64,000 nucleotides of DNA. Source: Erythrobacter sp. (GTDB lineage Bacteria > Pseudomonadota > Alphaproteobacteria > Sphingomonadales > Sphingomonadaceae). The number at the start of each line of letters is the position of its first letter. Within the stretch, counting starts at the first letter, position 1. A program made the position numbers and the translations under genes. Shown in pieces: positions 51,064 through 59,915 of this stretch. The stretch is taken from positions 1-64,000 of the forward strand of contig JAHEBH010000006.1 of assembly GCA_024642335.1 (NCBI GenBank), read 5' to 3'. The notes under the pieces were generated by a model. It did no database searches. It saw only the letters and a program-made list of their open reading frames with translations, and was not told the origin of the DNA.

Positions 51064-53265
51064 GTGTCCCAAATGAAGGGCTTGCTGGGCAAATTTGTCA
51101 CGACTGGTGCGGGTGATTCAGCCGCCGAGGATCCCTTTTATCTCGACAATACCGCACGTCTTGCCCTGCTCGACGATTATGAACGCACTGGCCTCGCCTG
51201 GATCTGGGCGACGGACACCGAAGGGCGTCTGATCTACGTTTCCCCGCACGCCAAGGAGCAGCTCGGAAACGATCCGATGGAACTGTTCCAGAAGCAGATG
51301 TGCGAGATCTTCGAGACTGACCCTGACAATTCCGATCGCACCGACCGTTCGCTCAATTTCAAGCTCAAGGCCCGGAACAAGATTAGCGACCTTCCCGTGC
51401 GCTTCGCCAAGCTGATGCGCGTTGGGCGGAAAGAGGAACGCTGGTGGTCGCTTTCCGGCAATCCCAAGTTTGATGCTGGCGGCAAGTTTCACGGATATCG
51501 CGGCAGCGCACGTGATGTCACGGCGGAATACCTGCGACAGCGCGAAGACTCGCGCCTTGCCGAATATGATTCGCTGACGGGCCTTTCCAACCGCCACCGC
51601 ATGGGCAAGCGGCTCGATTCCATTCTGGCTGCCTACAAGACCGCCAAACGCTCCTGCGCGCTGATGATGCTCGACCTCGACCGGTTCAAGCAGGTCAACG
51701 ATACGATGGGCCACCAGGCCGGTGACGACCTGCTGAAGGAAGCTGCATCCCGCGTCCTGGCCGTCGTCGGCGACCAGGGCGAAGTGGGTCGCCTCGGCGG
51801 TGACGAATTCCAGGTGATCCTTCCAGACATGGATGACCGCGGCAAACTGGGCCAGCTCGCCGAAAAGATCATCAAGATCGTTTCCCAGCCCTATCCGATC
51901 GACGGCAAGCGCGCGGTGATCGGCACCAGTGTGGGCATGGCCATCGCACCCTATGACGGAATCGAGAGCGAAGACCTGACCCATTCCGCCGACCTTGCGC
52001 TCTATGCCGCAAAGAATGGCGGACGCGGGCAATATCGCTTCTATGCCGCAGACCTGAAGGACGAAGAAGAAGAGCGCGCCCACTTGCTGGACGATCTGCG
52101 AGAAGCTTTGGCCCAGGATCAGCTTGAACTGCATTACCAGCCGGTGGTGCGGGTCAAGGACGACATGGTCATCGGCTTCGAGGCGCTCATGCGCTGGGAA
52201 CATCCGGAACGCGGCTTTGTCAGCCCCGGCCTGTTTATCCCGGTTGCGGAGGACTCGAGCCTGATCAACAATCTGGGTGAATGGGCACTGCGCCGGGCAT
52301 GCGAAGACGCCGTACAATGGCCCAGTTCGGTCAGGGTAGCAGTGAACGTTTCCGCCGCCCAGTTCCGTCACAACGGGTTTCTGTCCACTGTCACCAATGC
52401 GCTGGCGCAAAGTGGGCTTGATCCGGACAGGCTGGAGCTGGAACTTACCGAAAGCGTGTTCATGGGCGACAGCGAAACGGTCGACGAACTGTTCCAATCG
52501 CTGAAGAAACTCGGCGTTCGCCTGGCGCTGGACGATTTCGGCACCGGCTACTCTTCGTTGAGCTATTTGCGTTCTGCCCCCTTCGACAAGATCAAGGTGG
52601 ACAAGAGCTTTGTCGATACCTGTACCCACAAGGACCAGAACAGCGCAAAGATCATTGCCGCCATCATTGGCCTGTCCAACGCGCTGGGCATGGAAACCAC
52701 GGTGGAAGGTGTCGAGGCTTTCGACCAGCTGGAACTGGTCCGATCGAAGGGTGCCAAGCTGGTCCAGGGATGGATCTACTCAAAGGCACTGCCCAACCAG
52801 AAATGCATCGAAGGCATGGCTTCCGGTGAGTTCCGCATCAAACCCGACGGTCCGATGAAATACCGCTCGGAACGTCGCTCGGTTTTCCGCAGGATTGGAG
52901 TCATTCACGAAGACCACCGCTACGATGCCGTGATGAGGGACTTGTCCTCGACAGGTGCCAGCTTGGAAGGCTTGCTGGGCGTCCCCGAAGGCACAGGCCT
53001 GGTGCTGGATCTTGGCGCTGGCCAGCTGGTTGTCTGTTCGGTCCTGCGGTCCGATGGAGCGATGATCGGCGTCGAATTCGAGACGCCGCTGGTCAAGGAC
53101 GGCGCAGGCGGCCTGGTCACGCGCTACCGCGTTTCACCCTATGCCCTTGCCGCGGCCGGCATGCCTCTCGCCGCGCTTCCGCCGGGCAACTATCCGCTTG
53201 CTCAATCGATCGGCCAGTCGGGCAGCAAGCCGCTCTTCATGGAAGTTGCCGTCTCGCGCGCGTAG
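51064..53265 (+). CDS. PAS-GGDEF-EAL protein with C-terminal PilZ-like domain
   Basis: RLGGDEFQVILPD; FEALMRWEHPERGFVSPGLFIPVAE; C-terminal YRSERRSVFRRIG...RDLSSTGASLEG. Confidence 0.93.
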   Translation: MSQMKGLLGKFVTTGAGDSAAEDPFYLDNTARLALLDDYERTGLAWIWATDTEGRLIYVSPHAKEQLGNDPMELFQKQMCEIFETDPDNSDRTDRSLNFKLKARNKISDLPVRFAKLMRVGRKEERWWSLSGNPKFDAGGKFHGYRGSARDVTAEYLRQREDSRLAEYDSLTGLSNRHRMGKRLDSILAAYKTAKRSCALMMLDLDRFKQVNDTMGHQAGDDLLKEAASRVLAVVGDQGEVGRLGGDEFQVILPDMDDRGKLGQLAEKIIKIVSQPYPIDGKRAVIGTSVGMAIAPYDGIESEDLTHSADLALYAAKNGGRGQYRFYAADLKDEEEERAHLLDDLREALAQDQLELHYQPVVRVKDDMVIGFEALMRWEHPERGFVSPGLFIPVAEDSSLINNLGEWALRRACEDAVQWPSSVRVAVNVSAAQFRHNGFLSTVTNALAQSGLDPDRLELELTESVFMGDSETVDELFQSLKKLGVRLALDDFGTGYSSLSYLRSAPFDKIKVDKSFVDTCTHKDQNSAKIIAAIIGLSNALGMETTVEGVEAFDQLELVRSKGAKLVQGWIYSKALPNQKCIEGMASGEFRIKPDGPMKYRSERRSVFRRIGVIHEDHRYDAVMRDLSSTGASLEGLLGVPEGTGLVLDLGAGQLVVCSVLRSDGAMIGVEFETPLVKDGAGGLVTRYRVSPYALAAAGMPLAALPPGNYPLAQSIGQSGSKPLFMEVAVSRA

Positions 53266-53385
53266 CCAACTTCTTTCCGGCGGCAATCTGATCAAGATCA
53301 ATGCGGGAGACCACGATCCACGCAATCCTCCCACGGTGTCAGGATGCCCGTCCGGCATTCTCACCTTGGAAAGAGGAGGATTACC

Positions 53386-53928
53386 ATGAAGAGGATCCCG
53401 TCACCGTTCACTGCATCTCTCGCCGCTCTGGCGCTTGTCGGCTGCAACCAGGCCGCTGAAGCACCGGCAGACGATGCAGCCGCATCAGCCGGCCTGCAGT
53501 CGCTGCCAATCAGCATCAATGCCACCATGGTGGGGATAACCGACCAGTCGGCCGACTTCATCTGGGCAGTCGGCAATGGCGACTTGCCGCGCGATGACCA
53601 TGACTGGGACCAGGTCAGGGGTGCAGCCTACGACATGATCCTGACAGGCCAGATCATCAAGATTCCCGGAACAGGAGAGTTCGACGCGCAGTGGGCCGCA
53701 AATGCCGACTGGCAGGGCCATGCAGACGAGTTGACGCGGATTGGTCAGGACGCACTTCCATTGGCCGAAGCGAAGTCCGAAGATGTCGAAGCATGGCGAG
53801 CCATTGGCGATCGCCTGGTCGGGAACTGTCTCGCCTGCCACGAATTGTTCAAGCCCGAAGTGCCCAGCCAGGGCATCCTTCACGAGGGCACTGAACGTGA
53901 ATCACGCGGAATCAGCATTTTCGATTGA
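53386..53928 (+). CDS. lipoprotein with single CxxCH (cytochrome c'-like)
   Basis: Lipobox SLAALALVGCNQ; NCLACHELFKPE. Confidence 0.75.
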   Translation: MKRIPSPFTASLAALALVGCNQAAEAPADDAAASAGLQSLPISINATMVGITDQSADFIWAVGNGDLPRDDHDWDQVRGAAYDMILTGQIIKIPGTGEFDAQWAANADWQGHADELTRIGQDALPLAEAKSEDVEAWRAIGDRLVGNCLACHELFKPEVPSQGILHEGTERESRGISIFD

Positions 53929-53936
53929 GCCGGGCA

Positions 53937-53960
53937 GCGGGCCGGCGTTCGACGGCCCGC
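53937..53960. terminator. hairpin between convergent genes, no clear T-tract
   Basis: GCGGGCCG-GCGTTCGA-CGGCCCGC. Confidence 0.45.
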
Positions 53961-53976
53961 CTCCTAGGCATTCCGG

Positions 53977-55188
53977 TCAGCGAAGGCTGACGACGTTGTC
54001 GCTTTCGCGCGGATCGGCGCGATCGCCACGATAGAGGCTGGACATGGGTTCATCTTCGACGATGAAGCCCTGCGTCGCGCCAAAACCGTTGAACCGCGTC
54101 TGCATCGCCGCACCATAGGCGCCCAGCATGCCGATCTCGATGTAATCGCCTGCCTGGATATCCTCGGGCAGGAGGAACGGGCCCTTCATGTAGTCGGCAT
54201 CGTCACAGGTCGGGCCGTAGAACGAAAACTCCGCCTGCGGCTGGATCAGATCGTCTTCCAGCGCGACAACCGGGAAACGCCAGTCGACATGCGCCGCATC
54301 GAACAGCGCGCCATAGGCACCGTCATTGATGTAGAGCTCATCTCCGCGGCGCTTCTCGACCTTGACGATCAGGCTTGAATATTCGGCGCAAAGCGCGCGC
54401 CCCGGCTCACCCCAGAGCTCTGCCGAATAGGAAATCGGCAGCGATTCGAAATGCCGGTGGATCTGCGCAAAATAGTCTTCCATCGGTGCCGGATCGAGAC
54501 CCGGATAGATGCTCGGAAACCCGCCACCCACATCGATGATATCAACGGTCACGGCTGCTTCCGCAATGGCCGCGCGCACACGCTCCAGCGCCTGCACATA
54601 GGCAAAGGGCGTCATCGCCTGGCTGCCGACATGGAAACAGATGCCCAGCGCATCACAATGCTGGCGCGTGACCTGCAGCAGGGCCTTGGCATCGGCCAGG
54701 TCCACGCCGAATTTGGCGGCCAGCGACAATTCGGAATGTTCAGAGGACACGCGCAGGCGGACCAGCAGTTGCAGGTCTTCTGCAGCGTCTGTCGCGTCCA
54801 CGATCTTCTGCAGCTCTTCCAGCGTATCGAGGCTGAAGGTGCGCACACCGTGCTGGAAATAGGCTTCGCGAATGGCGCTTTTGGTCTTCACAGGGTGCAT
54901 GAAGCACAGCTTCGCCTGCGGCAGCACTTCGCGCACCATGCGCACTTCGGCAATCGAAGCGACATCGTAATGCGTGATGCCATTGTCCCACAGGATGCGC
55001 ACCAGATCGGGCGAAGGATTCGCCTTCACCGCATACATGGCCGTGCCAGGAAACTTCTCGGCAAAGAAACGCGCTGCGCGGGCCGCCGCGTGCGGGCGGT
55101 TCAGGATGACGGCTTCATCCGGCGCGATGGCGCCAACTACAGCCTTTGCGTCAGGAAAACGGTGCAACTCAAGGGACCCCCAAAACAT
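53977..55188 (-). CDS. type III PLP-dependent decarboxylase (ornithine/lysine decarboxylase family)
   Basis: AMYAVKANPSPDLVRIL, VGGGFPSIYPG, GPTCDDADYMKGPFLLPEDIQAGDYIEIGMLGAYG. Confidence 0.93.
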   Translation of the reverse strand: MFWGSLELHRFPDAKAVVGAIAPDEAVILNRPHAAARAARFFAEKFPGTAMYAVKANPSPDLVRILWDNGITHYDVASIAEVRMVREVLPQAKLCFMHPVKTKSAIREAYFQHGVRTFSLDTLEELQKIVDATDAAEDLQLLVRLRVSSEHSELSLAAKFGVDLADAKALLQVTRQHCDALGICFHVGSQAMTPFAYVQALERVRAAIAEAAVTVDIIDVGGGFPSIYPGLDPAPMEDYFAQIHRHFESLPISYSAELWGEPGRALCAEYSSLIVKVEKRRGDELYINDGAYGALFDAAHVDWRFPVVALEDDLIQPQAEFSFYGPTCDDADYMKGPFLLPEDIQAGDYIEIGMLGAYGAAMQTRFNGFGATQGFIVEDEPMSSLYRGDRADPRESDNVVSLR

Positions 55189-55281
55189 TACGAATCACAA
55201 GCTGCCTTGCGGTTGGAAGTCCCTTGGGGCAGCGGAAGGCGGCATATAGGACCACCAGTCCGCGATGCAAGAAAAAATCGG

Positions 55282-55839
55282 TCAAAATTTCACGTCGGGC
55301 ACAGCGTCCACCACGCCTTTTTCGCTGTCGTCCAGTTGATGGAAATCCGCCTCGCGAAAACCCAGCATTCCGGCAAACAACACTGCCGGAAAACTCTGGA
55401 TTCCCGTGTTGAAGCGCGAAACCGCAGCATTCAGCGCCCTTCGCGCGGCCGCAAGCTTGTCTTCCACATCGCCCAGCTCGCGCTGCAGTTCCTGGAAGTT
55501 GGCCGAAGCCTTGAGGTCGGGATAAGCCTCGCCAAGCGCCAGCAGGCCATCAAGCGCCATGCGCAGCTTTGCCTCGTCCTGTGAACTGAGCGAACCGTCG
55601 GCGGCCGCATTGCGCGCCGAAATCACCGCATCCAGCGTCTGTTGTTCATGCGCGGCGTAGCCCTTCACGATATTGACGAGGTTCGGGATCAGATCGTGCC
55701 GCTGTCGCAATTGCGCATCGATATCCGCCACGCCCTGGTTGACGTTCTGCCGCAGCGAGACGAGCCGGTTGTAGATACCTATGACCACGAAGGCCAAGAG
55801 GACGACGATGCCGATCAGAATCCATTCCATGAAGTTCAC
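55282..55839 (-). CDS. lemA: LemA family protein
   Basis: IYNRLVSLRQNVNQGVADIDAQLRQRHDLIPNLVNIVKGYAAHE. Confidence 0.95.
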   Translation of the reverse strand: MNFMEWILIGIVVLLAFVVIGIYNRLVSLRQNVNQGVADIDAQLRQRHDLIPNLVNIVKGYAAHEQQTLDAVISARNAAADGSLSSQDEAKLRMALDGLLALGEAYPDLKASANFQELQRELGDVEDKLAAARRALNAAVSRFNTGIQSFPAVLFAGMLGFREADFHQLDDSEKGVVDAVPDVKF

Positions 55840-55906
55840 CCTACCCTATGCTTCTTGACCCAAAGTGTGCCATCAATGGCGTTGAACGCAAAGGGGAAAG
55901 CAGGAC

Positions 55907-56851
55907 GTGATCGATCGGCCCGATGTGGACGCATTGCTGCGCGGGGAACTGGGCGAATGGCTTGGCCAGCAGACTCTCGTGCGCGAAGAGGCTCGGCAGA
56001 AGAGCAATTCGCGGCTTGTCTGGTCAGCGCTGATAATCCTTCCGCTCGCCGGATTTCTCATCGGCCTTCCCTTTGGCGCGGGAGACCTGAAGTTCTGGAT
56101 TATCGGTGCCGCCATGGCAGGCGCCGGATGGTGGATCTACGCCCCGCGCGCCAAAGCGATCAAGCAGACCAAGGAGGGCATCAACACAGCTCTCGCCCGC
56201 GCTCTGGGTCTCGATTACCAGCACGATGTCGAGCCGGGCATGGGCTTTAGCCGCGCGCAGGGCTTCAGTATGGTGCCAAGCTTCCAGCGATCGAGCTTCG
56301 AGGACATGTGGAGCGGACAGATCGGAACCCGCCTGTTCACTCTGCACGAGGCGCATCTCCAGCAGCGGCGTCAGAGCGGCAAGAGAACCCATTACGTCAC
56401 GGTATTTCGCGGTCCGGTGATGACCATCACCTGCGATCGGAGCTTCCATGGTACGACGCTGGTAGAGCGTGCAGGGAAGCACAAGATGTTCGGGTTTTTC
56501 GGGGAAAAGGAAACGCTCAGTGTCGAAGGTCGCGAATTGCGGAAAGTCGACATGGTGCACCCCGAGTTCGAGGATGAATTCAGCATCTATTCGACCGACC
56601 AGGTGGAGGCGCATTACCTCGTCCATCCGACTTACGTTGAACGGATGATTGCGCTGGAACGCGCCTTCTCTGGCAAGAAGGTGCGCACGCTCTTCCACCA
56701 GGGGGAGCTGACCGTGGTGCTGGAGGCAAAGAACATGTTCGAGAGCGGCAGCATGGATGCAGGCCGCGACCGAGAAATGATCGAGACCTGCATCAACCAG
56801 TTCATGTCGATGGCCGACCTCGCCGGAACGCTGAACGAACCGACGAGGTAG
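55907..56851 (+). CDS. DUF3137 domain-containing protein
   Basis: Two N-terminal TM helices; typical partner of LemA, divergently placed. Confidence 0.8.
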   Translation: MIDRPDVDALLRGELGEWLGQQTLVREEARQKSNSRLVWSALIILPLAGFLIGLPFGAGDLKFWIIGAAMAGAGWWIYAPRAKAIKQTKEGINTALARALGLDYQHDVEPGMGFSRAQGFSMVPSFQRSSFEDMWSGQIGTRLFTLHEAHLQQRRQSGKRTHYVTVFRGPVMTITCDRSFHGTTLVERAGKHKMFGFFGEKETLSVEGRELRKVDMVHPEFEDEFSIYSTDQVEAHYLVHPTYVERMIALERAFSGKKVRTLFHQGELTVVLEAKNMFESGSMDAGRDREMIETCINQFMSMADLAGTLNEPTR

Positions 56852-56863
56852 GCTAAAACTGGA

Positions 56864-57934
56864 TCAGTCTGCGAAGATCGTCGCCCAGCGGCGCTTGTCG
56901 CGACTCTTCCAGTGTTCGCGGTGATAAGCGTCCGATGCCAGCAGCGGCATGACCGAGCCTGCTTCGGCAAACACCATCTGCTCGATGCCGGTGTTGACCT
57001 TCCCCCAGCTCGCCGCTTCCTGCAGCGTGGAGGAAGAGCAGGCACCATCGCGCACGTCGGCCACGGTGATCTGTACCGCATATTTGTGCACCGCCACGTC
57101 CTCATGGCCGAGAATTTCGGCACAGACGACCGTATCCTGGATGAAGTTCTTCGGCACGCCGCCACCAACCATCAACAGGCCCGATTCGCCGGCCTGGATC
57201 TTGATGTCAGTCAGTTCGCGGAAGTCCGCGATGGCATCGATCATCATGTAGGGCTTCCCCTCTTTCATGCGATCAACCTGGTGCTTCACAAGGCCGAAAC
57301 CGGCCGAGGAATCGACAAAGGCGGGGCAGAAGATCGGAACGTCATGCTCGTATGCGAGCTTGACCAGGCTGTTTTCCTTCTTGCCGTGTTCGGCCAGATA
57401 TTTGCCCATTTCGCGGATGAAGGCGCGGCTGGAATAGGCCTTGGGCTCGAGGCTGTTGGCGATCTTGTTGATCGTGAAATCGCAATCCTGCAGCTGCTCC
57501 TCATCGATATAGGTATCGTAGATACGGTCGATGTAGAGCGAACGCAGCGTGTCGTCGTCGGGGATTTCCAGCGCCTGGTAGTGCTTGTGACCAAGCCCTT
57601 CGAAGAAATCCATGTCCACGATGGTGGCACCCGTTGCGACCACGCAATCGACCATGTTGGAGCGGATCAGCTCGGCATACAGATCCATGCAGCCGCCAGC
57701 GCTGGTGGAGCCCGCAATGACGAGGAAGATGGTGCAATCCTTGTCTTCCAGCATCTGGTTGTAGATGCGCGTGGCGCGCGCCAGATCGCGGCTGGTGAAG
57801 CTCATTTTGCCCATCGCATCGACGATGGGACGCGCATCGAACTTGGTGATGTCGATATGCTCGACTTCGGTCGACAGGAGCTCCGCCTTTCTGTTGCTCT
57901 TTGGGCGGGTGTCATTGATGGCCGAATCGGTCAT
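56864..57934 (-). CDS. deoxyhypusine synthase-like protein
   Basis: FLVIAGSTSAGGCMDLYAELIRSNMVDCVVATGATIVDMDFFEGLGHKHYQ; PIFCPAFVDSSAGFG; GGGVPKNFIQDTVV. Confidence 0.93.
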   Translation of the reverse strand: MTDSAINDTRPKSNRKAELLSTEVEHIDITKFDARPIVDAMGKMSFTSRDLARATRIYNQMLEDKDCTIFLVIAGSTSAGGCMDLYAELIRSNMVDCVVATGATIVDMDFFEGLGHKHYQALEIPDDDTLRSLYIDRIYDTYIDEEQLQDCDFTINKIANSLEPKAYSSRAFIREMGKYLAEHGKKENSLVKLAYEHDVPIFCPAFVDSSAGFGLVKHQVDRMKEGKPYMMIDAIADFRELTDIKIQAGESGLLMVGGGVPKNFIQDTVVCAEILGHEDVAVHKYAVQITVADVRDGACSSSTLQEAASWGKVNTGIEQMVFAEAGSVMPLLASDAYHREHWKSRDKRRWATIFAD

Positions 57935-58053
57935 GGCATTCCTCCAGGTCCAGTTGCCCGGTCAACGGACCCAGTGAGACACGGGTTCCCGGGAAAAGGG
58001 GCGCGCGATAGGGGCTTCCTGCGCCCGCGTAAATATGTATTTCGCATAGAACT

Positions 58054-59013
58054 ATGGCGGAAAGTGCGACAATGCGAAAACCCTCTGCCGAAGGCGTGGC
58101 ACGTGCAGCGGCAAAAATAGCCGAAATCCTGCCCATGACGCCGCTCTTGCCAGTGGAATATGGAAAGTCGCGCTTCTGGCTGAAAGCTGAGTGCCTGCAA
58201 CCTGTGGGCGCGTTCAAGATTCGCGGCGGCTGGCACCGCTTGAGCGATTTGACCGGGGAAGAGCGCGTCCGCGGTGTAGTGGCAGTCTCCAGCGGCAACC
58301 ATGCGCAGGGTGTGGCATGGGCGGCAAAGCGGCTGGGCATTTCCGCCACCATCGTCATGCCGAGGGACGCGCCCGCCATCAAAGTCGAGCGCACGAAGCA
58401 ACTTGGCGCCACCGTTGTGCCATATGACCGCATGACCGAGGATCGCGAGGCCATCGGGCAAGCTATCGCGGCAGAGCATGGCTCCGTCTATGTCCACGCC
58501 TTCGCCGATCCCTGGGTGATCGAAGGGCAAGGAAGCACCGGCATTGAAATTACCCGACAGCTGGGCCGCCAGCCTGCGCGCATTGCCGTATGCTGCGGCG
58601 GCGGCGGCCTGACTGCGGGCATCGCACTCGCCTGCCCCGAAGCGCAAGTCATTCCGGTCGAACCCGAAGGCTGGGACGATGTCTGCCGTTCGATCGAAGC
58701 GGGCGAAATCCAGTGCATCGCGCCCGATGCCCCGCGTACTGCATGCGATGCGCTGCAGACTTTTGCGACCAGCCCGCTCAATTTCGATGTGATCCGCCAG
58801 CGCTGCAAATTCGGGTTGCGGGTCAGCGAGCACGAGATTCGCGAAGCCCAGCGCTTTGCCTTTTCACATCTGCGGATCGTGCTCGAACCAGGCGGTGCCG
58901 TAGCACTGGCGGCGGCACTTTCCGGCAAGCTGGAACTGGACGAGCATACGGTTGTTGTTGCCACTGGCGGCAACGCCGACCCAGAAGCCTTTGCCAGGCT
59001 GCTCGTAAAATAG
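58054..59013 (+). CDS. threonine/serine dehydratase-family PLP enzyme
   Basis: LQPVGAFKIRGGWHRL, VAVSSGNHAQGVAWAAKRLGI, VCCGGGGLTAGIALA. Confidence 0.92.
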   Translation: MAESATMRKPSAEGVARAAAKIAEILPMTPLLPVEYGKSRFWLKAECLQPVGAFKIRGGWHRLSDLTGEERVRGVVAVSSGNHAQGVAWAAKRLGISATIVMPRDAPAIKVERTKQLGATVVPYDRMTEDREAIGQAIAAEHGSVYVHAFADPWVIEGQGSTGIEITRQLGRQPARIAVCCGGGGLTAGIALACPEAQVIPVEPEGWDDVCRSIEAGEIQCIAPDAPRTACDALQTFATSPLNFDVIRQRCKFGLRVSEHEIREAQRFAFSHLRIVLEPGGAVALAAALSGKLELDEHTVVVATGGNADPEAFARLLVK

Positions 59014-59076
59014 GTTTCATTTGACAATCTATTTGTAAATCGTCAGCCTTCCTCTCGAACTGCAGGAGGATCAATC

Positions 59077-59499
59077 ATGCAAAATGCAATGCTCGCCCCG
59101 GCTGCCGTGCTGGTTGTCTGGTCGCTGGTCATGCTGGTGTGGATGGCAGCAACAAGGCTGCCCGCGCTCGCCAAGCTCAACATGCCGCCCGAACAAACGC
59201 GCGGTGGGCGTGGCAGTGACCTTGATGGAGTGCTTGCACCGGAACTCCAGTGGAAAGCCCATAACTACAATCATTTGATGGAGCAACCGACCATCTTTTA
59301 TGCGGTGGTGGTGGTGCTCGCCATTGCCGGGGCAGAGGAATTGGATGTGTGGCTGGCCTGGACCTATGTCGGACTGCGCGTGGTCCATTCCTTCTGGCAG
59401 GCGGTAGTCAACACCATCCCTGTGCGGATAACACTCTTCATGATTTCCAGTATCGTTCTGGGGGTGATGGCCGTCCGCGCGCTGATGGTGACACTTTGA
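59077..59499 (+). CDS. MAPEG family protein (copy 1)
   Basis: 4-TM pattern; VQWKAHNYNHLMEQPTIFYAV-type motif (ELQWKAHNYNHLMEQPTIFYAVVVVLAI). Confidence 0.88.
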   Translation: MQNAMLAPAAVLVVWSLVMLVWMAATRLPALAKLNMPPEQTRGGRGSDLDGVLAPELQWKAHNYNHLMEQPTIFYAVVVVLAIAGAEELDVWLAWTYVGLRVVHSFWQAVVNTIPVRITLFMISSIVLGVMAVRALMVTL

Positions 59500-59504
59500 G
59501 CGAG

Positions 59505-59915
59505 ATGGCCATTCTCCAACCCGTCGTTGCCTTGGCCGCATGGACCGCAGTTATGTGGTTCTGGCTCTACAAGACGCGCATCGCTGCAATCAAAGAAGCG
59601 AAGCTCAATCCGGATGACTTCCTTGAGAAGTCACCGGATGAAGTCCTGCCGCGCAACGTCCAGTGGAAAGCGCACAACTACAACCACCTGCATGAAGCGC
59701 CCACGGTCTTCTATGCCATCGCCATCACATTGGCGCTGCTGGGGGCGGGTGACGGTCTCGCCCACTATCTGGCATGGCTCTACGTGGCGCTGCGCGTGGT
59801 GCATTCGCTGATCCAGGCGACGGTGAACCGGGTCATGCTGCGCTTTCAAGTATTCGCGGCATCCAGCCTGGTGCTGTTCGCACTGATCCTGCTCGCCGGG
59901 TTGGCCGCAGTCTAG
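59505..59915 (+). CDS. MAPEG family protein (copy 2)
   Basis: NVQWKAHNYNHLHEAPTVFYAIAITLAL; same TM layout as copy 1. Confidence 0.88.
   Translation: MAILQPVVALAAWTAVMWFWLYKTRIAAIKEAKLNPDDFLEKSPDEVLPRNVQWKAHNYNHLHEAPTVFYAIAITLALLGAGDGLAHYLAWLYVALRVVHSLIQATVNRVMLRFQVFAASSLVLFALILLAGLAAV

Noticed and set aside
51118-52629. 503-aa ORF antisense to the GGDEF/EAL gene
   Set aside because: Sense strand has clear catalytic motifs; antisense translation is not protein-like
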